In this document: positions 47,406-58,181 of the stretch, piece by piece | How the letters are laid out: each line of letters opens with the position of its first letter | Position numbering within the stretch: the stretch's first letter is position 1 | From: Rhabditophanes sp. KR3021 | Lineage: Eukaryota; Nematoda; Chromadorea; Rhabditida; Alloionematidae | Assembly (NCBI GenBank): GCA_963281155.1 | Contig: CAUJLY010000003.1 | Span: 3,782,001-3,846,000, forward strand | DNA: 64,000 nt | Direction: 5' to 3' | Notes under the pieces: generated by a model | What the model was told of the DNA's origin: nothing | Database searches by the model: none | What the model saw: the letters and a program-made list of their open reading frames with translations, nothing else | Program-made: the position numbers and the translations under genes

Positions 47406-48923
47406 CTACATAATAACACACTTTCCTTTATTCTTTTTTCGTTTAGACATAGTACCGTTGAATCCTGTGTTTCCGTGGCTTTGCTAAACAAACGCTAGTT
47501 AAAAATGTAAAAAAGATACTTACAATTTCATCATCTTCTTCTGGAAATGACTTGATGATTCTGACAAGTTCATGAAACGCTGCATCCACATTTATGGGTG
47601 GGTCTTTAGCCGATGTTTCAATGTATGGTAATTTCAATTCTTCAGCTAGTTTTCTTCCTTGAGCTTCAGACACTTTTCTTTGAGAAACCAAGTCAATCTG
47701 ATAAATGAAGATTGCAATTAAATTTAAAAAAGAATGCTTACCTTGTTTGCCACTAGTAATACTGGATATTCAGTGGCATCTTTAACTCTAAGAATCTGTT
47801 TGTACAATTTAGCAGCTTCGACAAAACTTCTTTCGTCCGTTACCGAAAATACTAATAGAAAACCCTTTCCACCCCTCATATATTGTTCTCTCATGGCACT
47901 ATACAAAGCGGTTAATTTTAATCACAATATTAAAATAATTATATCTTTGAAAATATGTGTTCTAATTCATTTCCCTACCAACTATTATCATTTTACATCC
48001 TTAACAAAGCTACTAACATTACGGCTCTATTTAGCTTTAAATTTAGTCGTACTCATTAACATCATGTGTTTCACAAATATCCTTAAAAATTAATTCTTAT
48101 GCACTAATCTTAATTTAGTATAAATACGAAAATCTCATTCCTCACTTAAAAATGCTTGTGGGAAGTTTTGAATTATTGCCATAATCTATATGGACAACCA
48201 TGATTTGTCGGATAGGTGAAAAACCGTACATTAATGAAACTCAAAGCAGGCTTGATTTTTCACATAAATTAAAAGATATAATCATTTTAATATTATTCTA
48301 TTACCTGTACTCTTCTTGTCCAGCTAAATTATCATAAAATAAGTTTTAATAAAGGAGTTTGTTAAAGTTACCAGTATCCAAGACATCCAAAATTGCCCAT
48401 TCTCCATTATCAATTTGGCAATGCTGTATATACTGACTGGAAAATCGAATAAAAATTAGATATTAATAAATTATATTAAAATACGCCGTTCGACTAAGTT
48501 TATCAGCTACTTTTTTTGAAGATCAAAAGAAAACATCTAGCCTTTTAGCAATAAGTTTAGGTTTAAAGATATTGTTTAGATCAGTTGTATTGATATGGAT
48601 TATTTTGAATAATATGATTTGTTAATTACGTTGCTTAAAGAATCAATTTTTACCCAAAATAATCAAATAACGACATTATGAAGTAAAATAAATGTGCAAA
48701 GTAAGTAACGTAAGAAACTACACGTAAACTCACTCTTCTATTGTTGGATCATAATAGTCAATAAAGTGTTTTTGAAAAAATTGAATTGTCAGCGATGATT
48801 TGCCTAGAATTATAATTATTTAACGATAAAAAGCCTCTTTAACTCACCAACACTCCCATCCCCAAGAACAATGATTTTGAATGTCGGTAATTTATTCTCA
48901 CCCTCTGGAGGATTCTTTTTCAT
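47406..48923 (-). CDS. MRAS: M-Ras-like small GTPase
   Basis: Seven exons: 48923-48848, 48803-48734, 48436-48372, 48323-48305, 47898-47742, 47697-47524 and 47483-47406. They give 212 aa. Motifs: P-loop LGDGSVGKSS, effector YDPTIEDQY, switch [26 protein letters not shown], and [12 protein letters not shown]. The 'AKDPPxNVD' block separates M-Ras from R-Ras and Ras. The C-terminus is polybasic and ends KCVIM, a CaaX box. This is reached only by using the second acceptor (GTTTAG), because the first gives no CaaX. It acts in membrane signalling to Raf (SHOC2 complex). Oddities: Ser at the position of Ras Gly13, a 19-nt microexon encoding the switch II start, and Met as the last CaaX residue. A possible leader acceptor TTTTCAG lies upstream of the ATG. 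Confidence 0.93.
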
Positions 48924-50675
48924 TATTAATAAGTTAAAAGACTGAAAATGGCAGCACAAAATAATTTTAATAATCAAGATTAATGATGAATATTTTTTAT
49001 CAGTAAAATCACGAACGTTCATTATTTATAGCTGGGATCATTGCACTTTTTAGATAAATTTATGTAAAAGTCTCTTTTGAGTCAATTTACGTATCATATC
49101 TTTGACCCTTTGAAATAAAATTTTTGTCTTGCCAATAGGCTTCATTTGATTAATCGAGTCAAAATATTATAAATGTAGTAAAATATTTAATTATGAAAAG
49201 TAGTTCTAAGTAGATGTAGTAGACATTATTAATGGCATTTTGGCGTAATGTTAAATAAGTAGCTGTTTAATCAATGAATAACCTGTCATCTCACTTGTAG
49301 CACTAAATAATCAACCACAATCACTAGTCAGTAGTCGATACAAAATGCTGAATACCTAATAAGACAATGCGTAACTTTATTGAATCGCAAAATACACCAC
49401 ATCATAACCAATATTAGTCATTTATGCGCTGCCGGTCTTTGCCTTTCTACATTTGTAAATATGTTTGATATGATGATGATAATCAAAGGCAGGAATAAAA
49501 GCGGCAGACTCTGATTAAAACTAACTTGCTCTTTTATCACACAATCTCTACCTTCTTATTTATCAAAGTATTATCATAATTAAGTCTCTCTTCGCCAATT
49601 TAAAAAGACAATTATGCGATTTATTGCATATATGGAATCAAAGACAATCCTCTTTCGATGTAATGCAATAATTAATAATGTAATATACCAATTATGCAAT
49701 AATTACTTTACAAACAAAACAAATGACTTTGAAAGTAAAATAAATTAACCTTACAAGAATACCATTTGGCCTTGTTACATCACAATCATCCGAAACTTTA
49801 ATTAATTTACTTGTCAATTTGATGTCATTTTCTCAGCTTTTTATTTCAAAAGTTGTTCTTGGTAACTTTTTAATCGGAAAGTACATATGTACATCTTAAC
49901 TTGATGTTTCAGAGCCCTTTGACATTTCACAAAAAAGAGATGGTGAAACCTGTTAAACTGCGCCAATTTTTTAAAATAATTTATACCAAGTAAAAACATC
50001 TTAAATAAATAAATATTTTACTTATATTTTATCAACTAAATAGATTATACCAAACAAATGCATTCATCGAATCAACATTTTTTGATTTTAAATGATTGTT
50101 TTTCATCAAATAAAAAACAAAAAAATATTCCACTTGAAAAAACAAAATGGATTTTCAATATCGCAATCTAAACCTCTTGATATACTTGTCAACGTGTAAT
50201 GAAATTCACGTGTATGTGTATTTAGTAAATGTGATTCATTTAATAATCCATAATTCAGTCCCAACTCGTCTTTTTACTCTCCAACTTATAGCAACTTGTC
50301 ATTTTCTTCTACACTCACTGCAAACATTAGACCGAGTATTAGTGAGTTGGAAAGTTGCACCCTCAAGTCTAAACTGAACACAAAAAGGTACAAATAAATA
50401 AAGAATTTAACCGCATTTTCCTTTATACTATTTCTAAAGTACGCTATATTTTATAACATTATATTTATACGTCATCACACCTTTCCACAAACCTATTACA
50501 TATCATTGCTTTTTTGATGACAATCTTTTTATTAGTACTTATTAATATTTTTAGATAGATTGTTATTACATTTTTACTGATAACTTATCATAATTTGCCA
50601 TTCTTTGTAGATTATTTATCCTATATTGCAAAATATTAGAAAAGATTCATCTCAGACGTTCCATTTTTAGTGATA
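48924..50675. other. Intergenic region between M-Ras and CDF transporter starts
   Basis: 1.75 kb between divergent genes, AT-rich, with both promoters. The frame at 50147-50377 has no domain or splice support and is not called. Confidence 0.5.
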
Positions 50676-53600
50676 ATGAAAGAATTAAACACAACCGAGT
50701 CTACTCAGGACGTTCAAACAACGGAAACAGCACCCTTAACTTCTTCTACAAACAACTCAGATGATGACAAAAAGGAAACAGCCAAACCCAATTTTTGTGT
50801 CTCAAAGTGTAATGAAAAAAAAGTGTCCAAATATTACGACAAGCAAAAAGAACTACTCGAGGCTTTTGAGGAAGACAAGATTCAGATTCAAAAAAGTGTA
50901 CGCAGACGAAATATCTCTCAAACGTCCAATGGTTTTACTGCTTTCAAGGAAAAGATAGATATAGAAGAATGTCCTACCTCAGATATTGTAATTACCTTAA
51001 ACGACGAGAAAGGCAATGGAAGAAAACCTTTACAAGATGCAACGCCACTTGTTAATTGTTATGATCCCAATGATTCTTATGAAGTTGGCAAGAAAGAAGA
51101 GAAGGCAGCTAAAAACTTGGCATTCATTACATTGATAGTCAATATTCTTCTCTTAATTATTAAAGCAATTGCCTCATACTTATCCGGTTCATTTTCAATC
51201 CTCTCCTCTTTCGTAGATTCTGCTGTCGATATTACCTCTGGACTTGTTATTTGGCTCACAGTTAGAGCCATTGCTCACCGTGACGGATATCTCTATCCCA
51301 GGTAAATTTACAAACAATAACAGTTTCTGCATCATAAAAACTAGAATCCAAACAAACAATACTAATTAAAATTATTTTTAGAGGTAGAACTAGGCTAGAG
51401 CCATTGGCATTAATTATTGTTTCCGTTATAATGGGTGTCGCATCCATTCAAATGATCATACAATCAGTCAAGTCTGTTATTGATGGTACAGTTGATCCTC
51501 ATGTCGACTTAATCTCCGGGGGTATAATGATATCAACCATTATAATCAAGTTTATTTTGGTCTTGGTTTGCTCTAAATTCAAAAACAATGTTTCAGTTGA
51601 CATTCTGGCCCAAGATCATCGTAATGATTGCATCTCCAATTTTGTGGCTTTAATCTGTGCTGTCGGAAGTAGGTATCTGTGGATCTACCTAGATGTCATT
51701 GGTGCAATTGTTGTAAGTTGTTACATCACTTTTACCTGTACGTTTTTATTGATGACCTTATTTCATTTTGTTTCATTTTATGTAATTTTTAAAACAATCA
51801 CAATAATTGAAGCAAAACATTTATTAAAAAGGGGAAATATTAAAAGTTGTCACGATATCATTCAATACTACTAATTAGATTAGCATGCATGTTGCTGAGA
51901 ACAATATGGGAGATTCTGTACAATAGTTTGATGTTTCTCGTACATTGCTCCATTAGACTGACCAGAGGAGTCGATGTCCGCCAAGACCTTTCTTAGATCC
52001 ATAATTACTGAGTACTCGAAAGCACGAGCTTTATTTGAAGATAAGTTACCAATATCAACTGCTACCATCTTTCTTCTATATTTTGAGATGCCAATAATCA
52101 TTGTATCCTTAGCATTAAGGGGGCGAATCTGGAGTAGCGACGTTTAGCAATAGGAATATAAGCATCAAATCTATTTTTGACGTCGCCTGACACTCCCCAA
52201 TAGAAGATTAGCCTCATAAATTGATCAAAGCATGCTCCATAGCAAGGACAACCACTCTAGCGTACTTCTCCATTGAATAAATAACTTCCACGCAACCTCC
52301 TCGAACAACTCAGAAAAATGAAGTTCTTTGGGTGTCATATGCCCTTCATTCGCCATAGCTAGCGATACACGTTTGCTGTGCTTTCTACTCTTTTGACAAG
52401 GTCTTCATCAAATTGTCCTTCTGGAGGAGCATAAATTCCAACGTACTTCAGTCTTTTCTTTGCGCCACGTGCTATATAAATATGATAATCTTTAGGAAGC
52501 TCATCAGATTTCTAAAAAAGATATAAATAATTGAGTTGAGCATCTAATCTTACAGCATTCCAAAATTTATTTCCGATGAATTCAGGTGTTTGTCCTTTTG
52601 TTCATCCTTCAGAATTACACCTTGAGTGCACATCTGTTCACAGGTTCTTTCCAAAACATGATTTTTTGAATTAGAACCATCACCGCAATATGGACACTTT
52701 TCTTTATATATTATATTCTTTGTCTGTCATCCTTTAGCTGTCTCAATATGTTCACAACTAGTTTACCGAACTCCTCATTTTCTCCAATCTCGGCAATCAA
52801 CTTGTGGTTTAATTTGTTGTTGTCGCTTCTTAATCTTTCCAAAATCAGTTCCTCCATCAACAATTCCATAAGTCTGTTTCATTGTTTTGATAGTTTCTTT
52901 GTCTCCAAATGGTAAGCTTGATAGATCAATAAGATTTACGAGCTCTTTCAATTTCCCATAATTCTCCTAAAATCGTTCCTGTGATGGAATGGTTTTGCCC
53001 CCCGACTTGTAATCAAATATCATACTTGCTTGAAGTATATATTCTTGTTGTAGAGTTAGTTCAGGTGCTTCCAAAGTTGACATTGCCTGAGTAATTACTT
53101 CCACGTCTACAAGATTGTTGATTACGATTGATGGTTAACAACTTCCGGCCTTACTGTGGCACTTCTAACTAGCGGAACACTATTCTCAGAGTTTGCCTTC
53201 TTTCTAGGGTCTCCATAGTGGCTGGCATTATTATTCAGACGTCTCATTTTTTTGCGTATCAAATTAAGGGAATAAAAACTTGTAATGACGAAAGCTAATT
53301 TAACATCAAGCAAAAACGCTTTCCATTTAACATTTTATTCTAATAAACACATAAATTGAATCGTGATGGGCGACATAAATACTTGACAAAATATGTTTAA
53401 AATCAAAACTAAGCACATTTAATCTTTATGTATTGCAGGGTTTTCAACTGGAAAGGATCAAATGAAAATTTTGAGTGGAAGATCTGCAAAGCCTGACTTT
53501 ATCAAACGCATCATCAAAATTTGCGTTGATCATGATGAAAGAATCAAAAAAATTGATACTGTTTTATGCTATCACTTTGGTACGAAATTTTTGATCGAAG

Positions 53601-53758
53601 CTCACGTTATTTTGGATGAAAATATGATTTTGCGAGAGGCTCATGACATTTCAGAAGCTCTTCAAAATAATATCGAATCATTGAATGAAGTTGAAAGAGC
53701 TTTCGTCCACAGCGACTATTCGATTCAACATCCATCAGAGGAACATCAAGTTGTCTAA
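50676..53758 (+). CDS. CDF metal transporter of the Mn-type (MTP/SLC30-related)
   Basis: Exons 50676-51301, 51382-51737 and 53439-53758 give 433 aa. The ATG at 50676 follows an acceptor-like TTTTTAG. A long charged N-terminus leads into TM segments (LAFITLIVNILLLIIKAIAS). TM2 has SFVDSAVDITSG and TM5 has AQDHRNDCISN, each with a DxxxD metal site as in Mn-CDF/plant MTP8-11, where Zn-CDFs have HxxxD. The cytosolic domain begins GRSAKPDFIKRI and contains AHDISEALQ..ERAFVHSDY, which align with plant MTPs. The donor T|GTACGT plus acceptor |GG builds the conserved Trp of 'Y..TW'. It probably exports Mn2+ (or Fe/Zn) from the cytosol into vesicles. Intron 2 (51738-53438, 1701 bp) is the largest intron of a gene in the window and holds an antisense GIY-YIG pseudogene. 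Confidence 0.85.
51880..53247 (-). pseudogene. Antisense zinc-finger/GIY-YIG (ANKLE1/LEM-3-like) pseudogene in CDF intron 2
   Basis: About 1.37 kb, opposite to the host. From its 5' end: ATG at 53247 (MRRLNNNASHYGDPRKKANS), a helical region (MSTLEAPELTLQQEYILQAS), a coiled segment (NEEFGKLVVNILRQLKDDRQ), a CxxC finger (KEKCPYCGDGSNSKNHV), a block with KRLKYVGIYAPPEGQF, the GIY-YIG-like core LIFYWGVSGDVKNRFDAYI, and a tail NLSSNKARAFEYSVIMDLRK that fits the second half of that nuclease. A clean intron (GTAAGA..TTTTTTAG, about 52512-52553) survives. In-frame stops and at least four 1-bp shifts, both insertions and deletions, break it. It is an old copy of an intron-bearing gene. Confidence 0.6.
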
Positions 53759-54071
53759 TGATACATACCAAAGATTTCTCATTTCTATTTCATAATAAGC
53801 CACTTTATTTTAATATTTATTAAATTATTCTTTGACATGAAGATAATAAAACAGATTAGTTTTAGTAATACATAGTTCTTTAAAATAATAAGACATACCA
53901 TTTTTGATGCTATCATTAGTATACGAATATTACTTTAAAACGAACTTTAGTTAATGCAATTTTTAACCAAGTCAATTTTATTATCACAAAAATAACTAAA
54001 AAACCTTGCAACATTACATTATTGAGAACCAAGGCGTTATAACAAGTAGTAAAATAACAAAAAATAGAATA

Positions 54072-56433
54072 TCAAAAGTTGTCGGAAGTAAAATCGACCT
54101 CTCCAGCATTATTGGAATATGCAGGTGGTCCTGGAGTTGTGTAATCCGGAAATCTTGGAGGACAGTAAGCTGCTTGCTGTTGAGGTTGCATAGTAAAGTC
54201 ATAATTACCACCTGGTCTTTTCAAGGCTGGCCCGACGACTGAATCAGCAGGACGTTTAGCTCCAGCAGTATTTGAAAGGTTTCTTTTTTGTCTACCACCT
54301 CTTTGGCCCATACCTTGTTGTTGGTGCAATTGTTGGTGTTGTAATTGGTGGTGTGGTGGGGTAATGTAATTTTGAGGTGGACGATAATTACCATATTGTT
54401 GATTTCCTCCATTTTGATAATAGTCAACTTGTTCCTGTTGTCCTTGGTATCCATAATCATAACTGCCATAATATTGGTCGTCATATGAATTTTGTTGCTG
54501 GTACATGTAATTACCTTGTGGCTCATAATTTCCACGCCCGTAAGGCATTCTCTGTTGAGGTGGACCACTGTATGATGGCCTTCCCATAAAAGGTTGTTGG
54601 GATTGTTGTTGATTGCCTCCTCCACGGTAAAATCTTTGTGCTGGTGGTGGGTTGCACTCATTATTATATGAATCATTTTGATAGTTGTTGTAGTTATTGT
54701 TGTATTGTTGGGGGCGTTTTCTCTTATCGTTTCCATTAGCAACTACCTTCACTTTTCTTTTGGTGTCAGATTGAGGGCGAGCTAAAGAAACTTCAATAGT
54801 GGCACCTTCGAATTCTTTGTTATTCATTTCTTCCATAGCTTTGAGGCAATTCTCACGATCTTCGAACTCAATGAAGGCAAAATCACGAATTTTTTTGATG
54901 CTAGAGATTGTACCGTAAACTGAAAATGCTTCCTTGAGTTTGTCTTCATTGGCGCCTTCTTTCAAATTTCTAACGTACAAATTCTTGACAGTCTTAAGGC
55001 ATTCGGGATCATTTGTTGGTTTAGCTTCCGCCCATTCGCATATCAAGTCAGAATTAAACAATCTTATCTTGCCAGTTTGGAGCTTTCTTTTAGCATCAGA
55101 AGCATGCTTATGTTCTGAAAAATCTATGAAACAAAAGCCTCTGCTGTTCCGTTCCTTTGGATCGTCTGGATTGGTGTACATGATGACATTCTCGACTCCT
55201 TCTAAAATAAAATGATAAGTGGTGTTCAATTGTGAAATACAAGTGAAATGCTATATAATCCTAACAATAAACTTTTTTGGTTTAAGAAAAAGTTAGAACA
55301 ATGAGTCAGTAAGTAATTACTTGTCGTTTATTTGCTTTTATAGGCATTGAGTGATCCAGAAAATGTAAATTTACCTGCGCACTTTTTAAACTCGTCTAAT
55401 ATGCACTTCTGAGTCTTAGACTTTGGTAAATTGCCTACGTATAAACGTCTATTAGCGATCGAAACATTAACTTTGAGGGGAAAACCGGGCTTAATTTCAT
55501 AACCCGACAGCTGAAAAAAAACATTTTTGAAGGTAAAAAGTAAGTACGGAAGTTTTTAGAATAAAAATTGACTAACTAGTGGATAGTTTTTAAAGAAGTC
55601 AAGTTTAATTGTTTTGCTATATTTGTTGTGTCAAAACTTACATTAGATACGGCATTTTCTGCAGCATCCTTTTCTGCGTACGATAAAAATGCGTATCCAC
55701 GATTTCCTCCTGTAGAGGGTTCCATCATTAATCTCAAGTCCCAGATCTGGCCGTAAGTTGCGAACAATTTAACTAATTCGTCTTCATACACATTTCTTGG
55801 GATCGAACCAACAAAAACTTCGTGTGAGACGGCATCTGGAGTAGGGCCTTCCCAATTCGGTGGTTGGTGATATTTTCTTTGGCCAATCGTTACTTCGAGT
55901 TTGTAATTTGTTTCATCAATTAGTTGCTTAATAGATTCATATGGAGGTCCACACATTATTTGAGTCTTAATTGCTTCAGCAAACCCAACATCCTTTACTC
56001 GATCTTTCAAGTGTTTGACTGATGACATGAAGTATGACGGTCTGTTTTGAACGCCAAACATTCTTGATTCATGAGCAGCATCGAGTAAAAACATAGCGTG
56101 TGATTGAGGCATTGTAGCCAAAGTTTCGAAGATTCTGTCGTCAAAATCACTTTGCGAAATATCTGTAGTAGATAAAATAGCAATAATTTTTGCGATTATA
56201 GTAGAATCACAATTTTTAGATGTTAAATTGGTAACCAAATCAGCATACTCGGGATTTTCGATTTCCTCACTTTCTTGTTCTTTGACTGCAATGGTTGCCT
56301 CCTCAGTTGGAGTGTCAAGTCCAGCCTGTGGCATGGTATCAATCACATCACCTCCTTCTTCCATATTTATAATTGAGGGGTCATTTTCTACAGCGACCTT
56401 AACTTTATCGTTTTCCATTGGAACGTCTGTCAT
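54072..56433 (-). CDS. SYNCRIP: SYNCRIP / hnRNP R-type RNA-binding protein
   Basis: Exons 56433-55642, 55510-55375 and 55201-54072 give 685 aa. An acidic N-terminus precedes the conserved N-terminal domain (RIFETLATMPQSHAMFLLDA). Then three RRMs: HEVFVGSIPRNVYEDELVKL, RRLYVGNLPKSKTQKCILDE and KNLYVRNLKEGANEDKLKEA. The tail is rich in Gln, Tyr, Asn and RGG-like motifs (FYRGGG, GRGNYEPQG, GQRGGRQKR). SYNCRIP/hnRNP R/Q proteins bind AU/A-rich mRNA and act in splicing, transport and translation. An acceptor-like GGTTTTAG is 3 bp before the ATG, so the 5' UTR would be almost nil after trans-splicing or 5' intron removal. Confidence 0.94.
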
Positions 56434-56999
56434 TGTCTAAAACCACAATCAATATTAATAAATTCAAATCACAAAAGAAAATGCTATTATAATGTTTACA
56501 CTGGGGTCAACTCGATTTAAACAACGTATTGTTTGGGCAATAACTAAAAATGATAAGTAACTTTTTAATTATGATGAACGAGCTTGGAGAATAAGTTGAG
56601 TATAATAAATGCAAAGTAAAGTGGCATTTTTCAGTAATTGTTCATAACAAAAATGTCCCATCAATTGGTAACACGTTTTCTCTTTGAGACACTTTATATA
56701 GAAATATACATGCTCATTAAATGAATATATAATGGAGCTAATGTATGCATACAATAGGTAAGCTATGTTACTAATAAATGCCACGGCTGAGCTAATTATA
56801 AAATAACTTTATCAAAACAGAGTAAACCATTTTAAGGACATTAAAATGCTATGTCTGTATAACCAAAATATAGAATTATTATTATGAGCCATATAAAATG
56901 ATATGGAATACCATACATAATCCACAGAATACAAAAAGGTGCATTAATAAATAAGTAAAACATTTGCCTAGTCGTAGTATCCCTGAAAGAATATCGTCG
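56434..56999. other. Intergenic region 5' of SYNCRIP
   Basis: About 570 bp, AT-rich, presumably the SYNCRIP promoter. Short minus-strand frames here show no domain. Confidence 0.4.
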
Positions 57000-57820
57000 C
57001 AAGCTAACACGGCTGCTAGAACATTTAAGAAACACTTTACATTAGCCATACTTTTCTATTGTATACTCAATCGATGCTATCAATGGATTGGACCAAAAAT
57101 TAAATTACTATCTATTGGGTTAACTTTGTCCTTAGATCTACTTTCCAGTAATTTAAAATGATTCAGGAGTATATGCAATACAAACTGACTTTTAGATGGG
57201 ATATTCGAATGCGTATTTTAATACGTCCTTCGACAAATTTCAAGAATTTGTTAATGTGTCCATAAGCAGTAGTGATGAATCGGCTTATCTAGGATATGGT
57301 CGACAATCGTAAACATTTGTTTGCCTGGCTTTTGCATTGGTACTTCGATAGCTGTGCCAACAACGGACAGAATGGGAAGAAAATCAGCTTTGTTAGTTGC
57401 AAACTTCATAACTCTTGTCGGCATAATTATAATGGGTTTGAGTACTAGCATGTCCTCCATATTTTTGTTTGGCTTAGGAAAAGCTGTATCTGCAATTGCG
57501 GCTGGTATAGCAATGTCTTATCCTATACATGGGCGAAATAAGTCCCACCAATATTAAAGGGACCATGTGTTTCTTAAGATTATCAATTAATCAATTGATT
57601 GTATTGTTCGTTACGTTTTTACAACGCCGATCTACAATCAAATAGGATCTCACATATTAGTAATTTTATTTGTTTACCATCCATTTTTTGCCTTATATGT
57701 GTTCAATTATACCTACCCGAAACAAAGGGGAGAAATTCAAAAGACGTGGCTAAAGAATTAATGTCTGAAAAGGAAACAATCAAGTCATTCTATCACCATC
57801 AGCAACTGGAGATGCTTTGA
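57000..57820 (+). pseudogene. Glucose-transporter (SLC2/GLUT-like) pseudogene
   Basis: Ordered pieces of a sugar transporter lie in three frames. First, KKHFTLAILFYC (TM1-like), then an exofacial loop with Asn sites (AYFNTSFDKFQEFVNVSIS). Next, FCIGTSIAVPTTDRMGRKSA, which carries the TM2-TM3 'D..GRK' motif, then TM3-4. After a 2-bp loss, MGEISPTNIKGTMCFLRLS matches the TM4-5 'E(I)(S)P...RG' region. The next recognisable piece is the end of TM12 with LPETKGRN, so TM6-TM11 are gone. In-frame stops interrupt the first part. It is a dead copy of a facilitated hexose transporter. Confidence 0.75.
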
Positions 57821-58181
57821 AAAATTTAGAATTACTATAAACAAACGAAAGTAAAGGTCTGATTGATTAATTAAACGATGGATAAATATTTGTAACCTTC
57901 AAAACATTGCAATATTCTTGTTAATAGACGTTTTAATAAATATGTTTGAAAATGTATAATATTTGAAATATATAAAAATGTATTAATACTTGAAATGTAC
58001 AAAAATTCATTTTTATTTCAAACATACGAAAATGTATTGTTATTTTCTATTTTTAAAATATATTTAAGATGTATCATATTTTGGATTGTCATTTTACAAA
58101 TATTAATGGTGACTTGAGTATTATTATTAAAAAATATATTAACAAAACTATTCTTTTTATGTACATGCAAATTAAAACATA
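57821..58181. other. Intergenic region, 3' side of the carboxypeptidase gene
   Basis: 360 bp of AT-rich DNA with short repeats of TTGAAATxTATAAAAATGTATTAATA type at about 57950-58030. No gene is seen. Confidence 0.4.

Noticed and set aside
48816..49022. Longer M-Ras N-terminus from an ATG at 49022
   Set aside because: The added residues are hydrophobic, unlike any Ras, and cross an acceptor-like TTTTCAG. The ATG at 48923 gives the normal family start.
50147..50377. 76-codon frame upstream of the CDF gene
   Set aside because: No domain, no plausible splicing into the CDF gene.
54221..54742. 173-codon frame overlapping the SYNCRIP tail
   Set aside because: A shadow of the low-complexity Gln/Asn/Tyr-rich coding sequence in another frame.
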